Shown in pieces: positions 1 to 8,929 of a DNA stretch of 64,000 nucleotides; the first letter of the stretch is position 1, and the number at the start of each line of letters is the position of its first letter. Source of the DNA: Shewanella sp. HN-41. Lineage in GTDB: Bacteria; Pseudomonadota; Gammaproteobacteria; Enterobacterales; Shewanellaceae. The notes below the pieces were generated by a model. That model ran no database searches and was not told where the DNA came from. It worked only from the letters and a program-made list of their open reading frames with translations. Location: assembly GCF_000217915.1 (NCBI RefSeq), contig NZ_AFOZ01000030.1, forward strand, positions 1 through 64,000. The letters run 5' to 3'. Both the position numbers and the translations under genes were made by a program.

Positions 1-46
1 GTGGCGATATATAATCGCAAACGGCCGCATCTGGCCTTAAAAATAC

Positions 47-77
47 AAAACGCCCGATGAAGTACATCAGGCGTTTT
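47..77. terminator. Hairpin terminator of an upstream gene
   Basis: Arms AAAACGCC and GGCGTTTT flank a loop that holds a further short GATG/CATC pairing. The stem ends in a T run on both strands. It probably terminates a gene lying left of the window. The rest of 1-363 is AT-rich leader for the efflux operon; I see no gene in it. Confidence 0.55.
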
Positions 78-363
78 AAAGGAAATAAGTGTCAACTTAT
101 TTCAGGACTAGACAGCAAAACGACCAGTCCATGCATTTCCCTTCACTAAAAATACCTTGTTGCAATTGCTCACTTGAGTAATTTCCCTTAACCACCTTTA
201 GTTATTCTCATCACTTTTTAAACTTTTTAGCTACATTTAGTTAGTTTGCCCACTCAGAAAAAATATAGAATTGAGATAATATATTGAAACTAATAGATTT
301 TAAATATTGGCATAGTTTCTGCTATTAAATGGCATCACAATAAAGACAACAGGTAACACTCTT

Positions 364-1428
364 ATGGAAAAGTCAAAAATGGTTAAATTCGCTCTGCCAC
401 TGCTCATGGTCTCAATGCTGGCAGCCTGTGGTGAGGAAGAAGTGGCTAAAAAAGAAGAAAAATATGCCATTCCCGTCGAAACCACCACAGTGATGCAAGG
501 CAATGTGTCTTCTTTCTATAGCACCACAGCCACCTTGGAAGCCCCCCAAGAAGCCAATGTCGTCAGCCGAATATCTGGGCTCATTGAGTCCATTGCCGTT
601 GAAGAAGGTGATCGTGTTCATAAGGGGCAAGTGCTCGCCGTCATTGATTCAAAGAGACAACAATACGATCTCAATCGCTCGGAAGCCGAAGTAAAAATTA
701 TTGAGCAGGAACTCAATCGTTTAAAAAAGATGAATAATAGAGAGTTTATCAGCGCAGATTCAATGGCCAAACTCGAATATAATCTGCAAGCCGCCATTGC
801 TAAGAGAGACCTCGCCGAACTGCAAGTTAAAGAAAGTCATGTGGTTTCCCCCATCGATGGCATTATTGCCAAACGCTATGTTAAAGCGGGTAATATGGCA
901 CAAGAATTCGGCGACTTGTTTTACATTGTCAACCAAGATGAACTCCACGGCATTGTGCATCTTCCAGAGCAGCAACTTGCGAGCCTCAAACTCGGCCAAG
1001 AAGCTCAGGTCTTTAACAACCAACAAAGCAAAAATGCTATCCATGCCAAAGTACTGCGAATAAGCCCGATTGTGGACCCACAAAGTGGCACCTTTAAGGT
1101 GACATTAGCCGTACCCAATCAAGATGCACATCTAAAAGCCGGCATGTTTACCCGTGTAGAGCTCAAATACGACACCCATGAAAATGTGATCACAGTCCCT
1201 TACAGTGCGCTTATCAACCAAGATAACAGACAAGCCTTATATGTGATTGATGGTACGAATGCCAATCGTCGTGAAGTCCAAATTGGCTACCGTGAAGGTG
1301 ACTCAGTTGAGATTGTTTCCGGTATAAACCCCGGTGAGCAAGTGGTTACCCGTGGCCAGCAAAACTTGAAAGACCAATCCTTAGTCGAAGTGATCACCCC
1401 ACTCGATCTTGCCTCAGCTAAGAACTGA
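364..1428 (+). CDS. RND efflux periplasmic adaptor (HlyD/MFP family), lipoprotein
   Basis: This is the membrane-fusion subunit of a tripartite efflux pump, linking inner-membrane RND permeases to an outer-membrane channel. The N-terminus is a lipoprotein signal with lipobox LAAC and Cys22. The protein has 354 residues, usual for the family. A biotinyl-lipoyl-like half motif (EEGDRVHKGQVLAVID, about residues 80-95), a coiled-coil hairpin region (about 100-160) and a beta-barrel region follow. The start at 364 lacks a strong ribosome site. An alternative ATG at 379 has GGAAAAG upstream and still leaves a complete lipoprotein signal. The stop is 12 bases before the first RND permease, so the three genes should form one operon. 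No outer-membrane channel gene is present, so a shared TolC is inferred. The substrate cannot be read from the sequence. Confidence 0.88.
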   Translation: MEKSKMVKFALPLLMVSMLAACGEEEVAKKEEKYAIPVETTTVMQGNVSSFYSTTATLEAPQEANVVSRISGLIESIAVEEGDRVHKGQVLAVIDSKRQQYDLNRSEAEVKIIEQELNRLKKMNNREFISADSMAKLEYNLQAAIAKRDLAELQVKESHVVSPIDGIIAKRYVKAGNMAQEFGDLFYIVNQDELHGIVHLPEQQLASLKLGQEAQVFNNQQSKNAIHAKVLRISPIVDPQSGTFKVTLAVPNQDAHLKAGMFTRVELKYDTHENVITVPYSALINQDNRQALYVIDGTNANRREVQIGYREGDSVEIVSGINPGEQVVTRGQQNLKDQSLVEVITPLDLASAKN

Positions 1429-1440
1429 TAGGAGCCTTTC

Positions 1441-4400
1441 ATGTCAATTATCAGCACTTCCGTTAAACGGCCGGTCACGGTATGGATGTTCATGCTGGCG
1501 GTGATTTTATTCGGTATGGTGGGATTTTCCCGCTTAGCGGTGAAATTACTGCCAGATCTAAGCTATCCCACACTCACAATTCGCACTATGTATGACGGTG
1601 CGGCGCCAGTAGAAGTCGAACAGCTGGTCTCTAAACCGATTGAAGAAGCCGTCGGCGTAGTCAAAGGCTTACGTAAGATCAGCTCTATCTCCCGCTCTGG
1701 CATGTCCGATGTGGTGCTCGAGTTTGAATGGGGCACTACTATGGATATGGCGAGTTTAGATGTACGTGAAAAACTCGACACCATCGCCCTACCGCTCGAT
1801 GTGAAAAAGCCGCTGATGCTACGCTTTAACCCTAACCTTGACCCTATCATGCGCCTTGCTTTATCTGTGCCCAATGCCTCAGAGGCCGAGCTTAAACAGA
1901 TGCGAACCTACGCGGAAGAAGAGCTTAAGCGTCGTTTAGAGGCGCTATCGGGGGTCGCCGCCGTGCGCTTATCCGGCGGTTTAGAGCAGGAAGTGCATAT
2001 TCAGCTCAACCAAGAAAAGCTATCACAGCTTAATCTCAATGCCGATGACATTAAACGTCGTATCAGCGAAGAGAATATTAACTTATCTGCGGGTAAAGTG
2101 ATCCAAGGGGACCGCGAATATCTGGTACGCACCCTTAACCAATTCAATTCGTTGGAAGAACTCGGCCAAGTCATCGTCTATCGCGATGCTCAAACTTTAG
2201 TGCGCCTGTTTGAAGTCGCGACGATTACCGATGCCTTTAAAGAACGCAGCGATATCACTCGCATCGGCAGCCAAGAATCGATTGAACTGGCTATCTATAA
2301 GGAAGGTGATGCCAACACAGTCGCTGTCGCCAAAAAACTGCGCGATGAACTCGTCAAAATCAATCAAGATCCTAAGCAAAACAAACTTGAAGTGATTTAT
2401 GACCAATCCGAGTTTATCGAAAGTGCAGTCAGCGAAGTCACCTCATCGGCATTGATGGGCAGTGTCTTATCCATGCTAGTTATTTACCTGTTTCTGCGTA
2501 ATATCATCCCGACCTTGATTATCTCTATCTCGATCCCCTTCTCGGTGATTGCCACCTTCAATATGATGTACTTTGCCGATATCAGCTTAAACATCATGTC
2601 ATTAGGCGGTATTGCCCTCGCTATCGGGTTACTCGTTGATAACGCCATAGTGGTACTAGAGAACATCGACCGCTGTCGCAGTGAAGGCATGAATAAGCTA
2701 GATGCCGCAGTCACTGGCACTAAAGAAGTGGCGGGGGCAATTTTCGCCTCCACACTCACGACCCTTGCGGTGTTTGTGCCCTTAGTGTTTGTCGATGGCA
2801 TTGCCGGCGCCCTGTTCTCCGACCAAGCATTAACGGTGACTTTTGCCCTGTTAGCCTCGCTGTTAGTCGCCTTAACCTCTATCCCTATGCTGGCATCACG
2901 GGAAGGCTTTAAAACCTTACCTGCACTGATAAACACCACGCCTAAGGATAAACCCACCACTAAAATGGGTAAGTTAAAACACTATAGTGCGACTGTGTTC
3001 TCCTTCCCAATTCTATTAATTTTTAGTTATTTACCAAGTGCACTATTAACCTTAGTTCTCATTTTAGGCCGCTTCTTCTCCTGGCTCATTGGCCTAGTAA
3101 TGCGTCCGTTAAGCTCAGCGTTTAACTTTGTCTATCACAGTATCGAGAAGGTCTATCACAAACTCCTAGTCTCTGCGCTACGCAGGCAGATGACCACTCT
3201 GCTACTGACCATTGCGATAACAGGAGCTTGTATCAGCTTGTTACCCCGCCTTGGAATGGAGCTAATTCCGCCGATGAATCAGGGCGAGTTTTATGTGGAG
3301 ATCCTATTGCCACCCGGAACGGCCGTGGGTGAAACCGACAAGGTATTACAACAGCTTGCACTATCAATTAAGGACAGAGCCGAAGTCAAACATGCCTATA
3401 GCCAAGCCGGCAGCGGTGGTTTAATGACTTCGGATACTGCCCGCGGGGGAGAAAACTGGGGCCGCTTACAGGTCGTGCTTAACGACCACAGTGCCTATAA
3501 CACTGTCACTCAAGTGCTGCGTGATAGCGCACGTCGCATTCCAGAGCTTGAAGCGAAAATCGAACAACCTGAGCTATTTAGTTTTAAAACGCCATTGGAG
3601 ATAGAGCTCACTGGTTACGATTTGAATTTGCTCAAGCGCAGCGCCGATAGCCTTGTTAAGGCCCTATCCGCTTCAGAGCGTTTTGCCGACGTCAATACCA
3701 GCCTACGTGATGGTCAGCCTGAGCTGAGTATTCGTTTTGACCACGCCCGATTAGCGGCACTGGGAATGGATGCGCCAACGGTGGCGAACCGTATCGCCCA
3801 ACGCGTTGGTGGCACTGTCGCCAGCCAATACACTGTGCGTGACCGTAAGATTGATATTCTGGTGCGCAGTGAACTCGCAGAGCGGGATCAAATCAGTGAT
3901 ATCGATGCATTAATCATTAACCCTAACAGCAGTCAGCCCATTGCCTTAAGCGCAGTTGCCGAAGTTTCATTGCAGTTAGGCCCATCGGCAATTAACCGTA
4001 TCAGCCAGCAACGTGTTGCACTGGTATCGGCGAACCTCGCCTACGGGGACTTAAGTGATGCGGTGGCAGAGGCGCAGCAAATATTAGCGCAACAAGTGCT
4101 ACCCACATCGGTGCAAGCTCGCTTCGGTGGTCAAAATGAGGAAATGGAGCACTCATTCCAGTCCCTCAAAATAGCCCTTATCCTAGCAGTATTCCTAGTC
4201 TATTTAGTGATGGCGAGTCAGTTTGAATCGCTGCTGCATCCGCTGCTTATCCTCTTTGCCGTACCTATGGCTTTAGGCGGCAGCGTACTTGGGCTTTATA
4301 TCACCCAAACCCATTTGAGTGTGGTGGTGTTTATTGGGCTTATCATGTTGGCGGGAATCGTAGTAAACAACGCCATTGTACTTGTGGATCGCATCAATCA

Positions 4401-4698
4401 ACTGCGTAGCGAAGGCGTTGAAAAACTCGAAGCCATTCGCGTTGCGGCCAAATCACGTCTGCGCCCCATTATGATGACCACGCTGACCACGACCTTAGGC
4501 TTATTACCGATGGCATTAGGCTTAGGCGATGGAGCTGAAGTGCGTGCTCCTATGGCGATTACGGTCATCTTTGGTCTGAGTTTGTCGACATTATTGACCT
4601 TAATTGTACTGCCAGTGCTCTATGCCCTGTTCGATCGAAAAGTGTATGACGTTGCTGCCACAAATAGTACGCATAATGTTGAGGAGGCTCGCCCATGA
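1441..4698 (+). CDS. RND efflux permease 1 (AcrB/HAE1-like)
   Basis: This is a proton-driven inner-membrane efflux permease of 1085 residues with the usual duplicated layout: TM1, a periplasmic loop, TM2-6, then a second half of the same design. The TM4 proton-relay motif reads LLVDNAIVVLEN with Asp400-Asn401, so the second Asp of the classical AcrB pair is Asn. Between the two halves (about residues 507-560) is an extra hydrophobic stretch with a basic linker, which makes the protein longer than the usual 1030-1050 residues. The start has TAGGAG seven bases upstream. The last four bases overlap the start of the next permease (ATGA), indicating translational coupling. Two permeases with one adaptor suggest a hetero-oligomeric pump like MdtBC, which is an inference. 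Confidence 0.9.
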   Translation: MSIISTSVKRPVTVWMFMLAVILFGMVGFSRLAVKLLPDLSYPTLTIRTMYDGAAPVEVEQLVSKPIEEAVGVVKGLRKISSISRSGMSDVVLEFEWGTTMDMASLDVREKLDTIALPLDVKKPLMLRFNPNLDPIMRLALSVPNASEAELKQMRTYAEEELKRRLEALSGVAAVRLSGGLEQEVHIQLNQEKLSQLNLNADDIKRRISEENINLSAGKVIQGDREYLVRTLNQFNSLEELGQVIVYRDAQTLVRLFEVATITDAFKERSDITRIGSQESIELAIYKEGDANTVAVAKKLRDELVKINQDPKQNKLEVIYDQSEFIESAVSEVTSSALMGSVLSMLVIYLFLRNIIPTLIISISIPFSVIATFNMMYFADISLNIMSLGGIALAIGLLVDNAIVVLENIDRCRSEGMNKLDAAVTGTKEVAGAIFASTLTTLAVFVPLVFVDGIAGALFSDQALTVTFALLASLLVALTSIPMLASREGFKTLPALINTTPKDKPTTKMGKLKHYSATVFSFPILLIFSYLPSALLTLVLILGRFFSWLIGLVMRPLSSAFNFVYHSIEKVYHKLLVSALRRQMTTLLLTIAITGACISLLPRLGMELIPPMNQGEFYVEILLPPGTAVGETDKVLQQLALSIKDRAEVKHAYSQAGSGGLMTSDTARGGENWGRLQVVLNDHSAYNTVTQVLRDSARRIPELEAKIEQPELFSFKTPLEIELTGYDLNLLKRSADSLVKALSASERFADVNTSLRDGQPELSIRFDHARLAALGMDAPTVANRIAQRVGGTVASQYTVRDRKIDILVRSELAERDQISDIDALIINPNSSQPIALSAVAEVSLQLGPSAINRISQQRVALVSANLAYGDLSDAVAEAQQILAQQVLPTSVQARFGGQNEEMEHSFQSLKIALILAVFLVYLVMASQFESLLHPLLILFAVPMALGGSVLGLYITQTHLSVVVFIGLIMLAGIVVNNAIVLVDRINQLRSEGVEKLEAIRVAAKSRLRPIMMTTLTTTLGLLPMALGLGDGAEVRAPMAITVIFGLSLSTLLTLIVLPVLYALFDRKVYDVAATNSTHNVEEARP

Positions 4699-7600
4699 AC
4701 CTCACCCGTTTAGCCATTAAGCGCCCAGTGACCACCAGCATGTTCTTCTTCGCAATCTTGCTGTTTGGTCTGGCCTCGAGTCGTCTGTTACCGCTGGAAA
4801 TGTTCCCCGGTATCGATATTCCGCAGATTGTGGTGCAAGTGCCCTATAAGGGCTCAACCCCCGCCGAAGTGGAGCGCGATATCACCAAAGTACTGGAGGA
4901 ATCCCTCGCTACTATGGGAGGGATTGATGAGCTCGAATCAGAATCTTCCCAGGAAGGTTCTGAAATCGAAATCAACATGAAGTGGGGTGAAAACGTTGCC
5001 ACTAAGAGCCTAGAAGCGCGGGAAAAAATCGATGCGGTGCGACATTTACTGCCCAAGGATGTTGAGCGGGTATTTATTCACCAATTTTCCACCGCCGATA
5101 TGCCAGTGCTGACCATTCGCATATCGAGCGAACGTGAGCTTTCCGGTGCATTTGATCTGCTGGATAAGCAACTCAAGCGTCCGCTTGAGCGTGTTGAAGG
5201 TGTGTCTAAGGTCAGTTTGTACGGCGTCGAACAAAAGCAAATTGAAGTGCGGATCGATGCAGACCGTCTCGCCGCCAGTGGATTTTCAGCCACCGATTTG
5301 CAGGCACGTCTCGGCCGAGAAAACTTTGTCATCAGTGCAGGAACGCTCAGGGCCAGTAACCTTGTTTATCAAGTTTCGCCTAAGGGAGAATTTAGAAACC
5401 TTGAAGATATCAAGGCACTGGTACTCATTCCTGGCCTGACCCTAGGGGATATTGCGGATGTACAATTTGCATTGCCAGAGCGTATCGAAGGCCGACACTT
5501 AGATAAGCATTATGCCGTGGGGTTGGACGTATTTAAGGAGTCCGGCGCCAACTTAGTCGAAGTGTCCGAACGCGTCCTTAAAGTCATCGAACAGGCAAAA
5601 CAAGATCAACAATTTCAAGGTATTCGTTTGTTTATCATGGAAGATCAAGCCTCTGGAGTTAAATCCTCACTGGCGGATCTGTTACTTTCTGGCTTGATAG
5701 GCGCATTGTTGTCCTTTGTGGTGCTGTACTTATTCCTACGCAATTTGAAAATGACCTTAGTGGTCGTGTCGTCTGTGCCTATTTCGATCGGCATGACGCT
5801 GGCCGCCATGTATTTACTGGGTTACAGCTTAAATATTTTGTCGATGATGGGACTCTTGCTCGCCATAGGTATGTTGATTGATAACGCTGTGGTGGTGACA
5901 GAAAGCGTGTTGCAGGAGAAACAAGGCAAACGACCTAAGGACAATGAAGAGTCAGTGATCGCAGGGGTTGATAAAGTTGCCTTAGCCGTCTTGGCTGGTA
6001 CTATGACCACCGCCATCGTATTTTTACCCAATATTTTTGGTGTGAAAGTTGAGCTAACGATTTTCCTCGAGCATGTGGCCATTGCGATTTGTATCTCACT
6101 TGCGGCATCACTGTTGGTCGCGAAGACATTAATCCCTTTGATGTTAACTAAGTTCCACTTCGATATCGCCCCCGAGAAAGATGCAGGTAAATTACAGCGC
6201 TTCTACAATAAGACGCTTAATTGGATATTGCTTAGGCCTTGGCGCTCGGGCGTGATCGCTGTGGCGATCCTCGCCTCTACCGCCCTGCCACTGTCCTTGG
6301 TCAAACAGGATCAAGAAGACAGTCAGAGTAAGGAGCGTATTTATATCAACTACCAAGTGGAAGGTCGGCATAATCTGAATGTCACTGAAGCTATGATTAA
6401 TCAGATGGAGGAGTATCTCTATAAAAATAAAGAGGAATTCCATATCGACTCTGTGTATAGCTACTATGCCTCCGACGATGCTTCATCTGTGGTCCTATTG
6501 AAGAAAGACTTGCCTATGCCAGTCGAAGAGCTGAAAAAGAAAATTCGTAGTGGCTTCCCTAAATATTCTATCGCCAAACCACAATTTGGGTGGGGCAATG
6601 ATAATTCTGGGGTGCGGGTTACGCTCACGGGTCGCTCAACCACAGAGCTTATCAACTTGAGTGAGCAGGTCATTCCATTACTGCAAAATATCAAAGGATT
6701 ACAAGATGTACGCTCTGAACTGAACGGTGCACAACAGGAAGTGGTGATCCGTATCGACCGACAAATGGCGGCGCGATTAGATTTAAAACTCAATGAAGTA
6801 GCCTCGAGTATTTCGATGGCACTCAGGGGATCACCACTGCGATCTTTCCGCCACGATCCTAATGGTGAGCTACGCATCGAAATGGCCTACGAAAAAGAGT
6901 GGCAAAAAATCCCTCGAAAAACTCAAGCAATTGCCCATAGTGCGTATCGATCAGCGGGTGTACACCTTAGATAATTTGGCGAGTATCGAGATCCAACCGC
7001 GTTTCGATACCATCAAACATTACAATCGCCAAACCTCCCTTTCTATTGGCGCTAACTTGGAAAACTTTACCACGGAAGAGGCACAGACGAAGATCAAACA
7101 AGTGATGGAAAATGTCCATTTCCCCAATGGCTACGACTATTCATTGCGCGGTGGCTTTGAACGCCAAGATGAAGATCAGAGCGTCATGGCGACCAATATG
7201 CTGTTGGCTGTCGCTATGATTTATATCGTGATGGCGGCGCTATTTGAGTCTCTGTTATTACCGACGGCAATTATTACCTCGATCCTCTTTTCCATCACAG
7301 GGGTATTCTGGGCGCTGTTTATCACAGGAACGCCCATGTCAGTGATGGCCATGATTGGCATTCTGATCTTAATGGGCATAGTGGTGAACAACGGTATTGT
7401 TCTGGTGGATCAAATCAACCAAATGACACCGGATCTCGACAAATTGTCAGATACCATCAGGGAAGTGTGTATCACACGTTTACGCCCAGTGTTAATGACA
7501 GTCGGCACGACAGTGCTAGGGCTAGTTCCACTCGCGATGGGTGAAACCCAAATAGGCGGTGGCGGCCCGCCCTATTCCCCTATGGCCATCGCCATTATTG

Positions 7601-7743
7601 GTGGCTTGTCATTTTCAACGGTCACGAGTCTGTACTTAGTGCCCCTGTGCTATCAAGCCTTCTATCGGATGCGCCACCGCGCCGCCATTCGTTTAGGCGA
7701 GTCCAACAGGCTAGCTCAAAAACTATTACCTTGGACTGTTTGA
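4695..7743 (+). pseudogene. RND efflux permease 2, single-base frameshift at an A run
   Basis: This is a second AcrB-family permease, coupled to permease 1 by a 4-base overlap. The first reading frame runs 4695-6974 and covers TM1 to the second periplasmic domain. The rest, including TM8-12, continues in the +1 frame to 7743. The frames join at the A6 run at 6904-6909. With five A the protein reads ...EWQKSLEKLKQ... and would be 1015 residues, a normal length. Both parts are well conserved in style with no other defect (TM4 motif MLIDNAVVV, Asp396-Asn397). This points to a sequencing error or a very recent mutation rather than an old pseudogene. The substrate is unknown. Confidence 0.85.
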
Positions 7744-7772
7744 TATTTAATTGTGACGGGTCATTGAAAATG

Positions 7773-7797
7773 AAAAAGGCTGCTATGCAGCCTTTTT
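7773..7797. terminator. Rho-independent terminator after the RND operon
   Basis: A perfect 11-bp stem (AAAAAGGCTGC / GCAGCCTTTTT) with a 3-base loop TAT. It works in both directions and lies between the RND operon and the convergent yqfB-like gene. Confidence 0.9.
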
Positions 7798-7818
7798 ACT
7801 ATCGCGACAAAAAGTGAC

Positions 7819-8160
7819 TCAAGAAGCGTCACTATGGCTTTCCCCTGTTGGGTTAAACACTTTAAAACGGATCATGAATAATTGCTCAAGCCCTGGATAA
7901 ATCTCTGCAATCACGAGGCGAAGCTGTACTAATGTCATATTTTCCTGCTCGGCATGGGCTTGATTGAGATCAGATAATGCTAGGGGTTTAACCTCAAGGA
8001 TCTGAATATCACAAAACCAGCGGTCGGTTTCAAAGGTTGACACTGGCAATACCTGCCCCGCAGTAACATGGGACTCGGCCGCGTCACGTAGGGTAATCGT
8101 TTTAGCCCCGCTTAAGATATCTCGCTCGAAGCGCTCAAAAAAAGTAATTTTGGTTAGCAA
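7819..8160 (-). CDS. yqfB: N(4)-acetylcytidine amidohydrolase-like ASCH-domain protein (YqfB family)
   Basis: This is a small ASCH-fold protein resembling E. coli YqfB, which hydrolyses N4-acetylcytidine to cytidine and acetate. Shared motifs are ITFFERFERDIL near the N-terminus, KTITLRD (the Lys/Thr/Glu-type active-site region) and HAEQENMTL in the C-terminal half. I place the start at TTG 8160, because GGGGAGGA sits five bases upstream and the 113-residue product matches the roughly 103 residues of the family. An ATG at 8286 would add 42 unconserved residues. The gene is convergent with the RND operon and appears monocistronic. The function is assigned by family similarity only. Confidence 0.82.
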   Translation of the reverse strand: MLTKITFFERFERDILSGAKTITLRDAAESHVTAGQVLPVSTFETDRWFCDIQILEVKPLALSDLNQAHAEQENMTLVQLRLVIAEIYPGLEQLFMIRFKVFNPTGESHSDAS

Positions 8161-8462
8161 TTGTCCTCCCCAGCCCTCGTATTTTTTCACCCCATAGTGA
8201 TCGCGGACAGTATCGCAGTAAATCTGTAAAAAAACATTAGGGTTCAACATGTTATTTTTAATACAAGGTAACGTTTCCCCAACCATGCTAACAGCTCACA
8301 GGGGGAAATATTTACCTCTTAATCACCAGAGCAGCAGATAACGAACCTCAAGCACACAGCAAAACATGGTCAGTTCGCCTATATTGAGTTAGAATCCGCC
8401 CTCAATTGAGCCTTTGGCCTCATATACCTGCCTCGCGGGTGCGAAACGACATTAGAGATGTT
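8161..8462. other. Intergenic region between yqfB-like and DUF2986-like genes
   Basis: A divergent promoter region with no convincing gene. It includes an optional upstream extension of the yqfB-like frame (8161-8286). Near 8385-8410 are two copies of an ATTGAG/CTCAAT element, the second within the palindrome CTCAATTGAG. They could be an operator or a short hairpin. Confidence 0.4.
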
Positions 8463-8660
8463 ATGAATAAGAAACAAAAGATCATTAAAAAAATTGCCAA
8501 GCGTGCTAAGGCAAGACTGAATAAAGTCGACCCCGCCACTATCGGTGCCCCCATCAAATCGGGTTACATCTCCAAGGCCGAGCGCGCCAAAATGGCAGCA
8601 TTAGAAGCGACGACGGATCGGGTCGAAGAACAACAAGACACGACAAGCGTCGCTGAATAA
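8463..8660 (+). CDS. Small basic protein, DUF2986-like
   Basis: A 65-residue, Lys/Ala-rich cytoplasmic protein with no signal peptide. The N-terminus is strongly basic (MNKKQKIIKKIAKRAKARL). The centre carries GYISKAERAKM, which resembles the small DUF2986 family of Vibrio and Shewanella, and the tail is acidic. I chose ATG 8463 rather than the upstream in-frame start at 8406, because the family begins at MN-K-K and the extra 19 residues look untranslated. The charge pattern could suit nucleic-acid or ribosome binding, but that is a guess; no function is known. Confidence 0.6.
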   Translation: MNKKQKIIKKIAKRAKARLNKVDPATIGAPIKSGYISKAERAKMAALEATTDRVEEQQDTTSVAE

Positions 8661-8820
8661 CCTTGTTCTATCGGCGTATTGTCGCAGTGTTATCCGTGCC
8701 AAATCGTGGATGCACTCGATTGTGAATGTGCAGGGTTTTATGCCGTTTAATGCGCTCCACTCTGGCAGGTGGAACCCTTATTTCGCAGCCATACGCTCGT
8801 TGATAACAGTGTTAAATCAA

Positions 8821-8850
8821 TGCCACGGATAGCCCGTGGCATTTTGCTTT
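8821..8850 (+). terminator. Hairpin terminator
   Basis: Stem TGCCACGG / CCGTGGCA with loop ATAGC, followed by TTTTGCTTTTT on the plus strand. It is the likely end of the DUF2986-like transcript, 160 bases after its stop. Bases 8661-8820 hold nothing I recognise. Confidence 0.7.
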
Positions 8851-8929
8851 TTAGTCCTTAATCTTGCCAGCCTAATCGCTCACCATCCGTATTGCTTGAT
8901 TTAAGCCGCACTATCTACCCACCACTCAG

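Noticed and set aside
6862..6974. Programmed minus-one frameshift in RND permease 2
   Set aside because: The frame change is plus one, with no slippery heptamer or downstream pseudoknot; a single extra A explains it.
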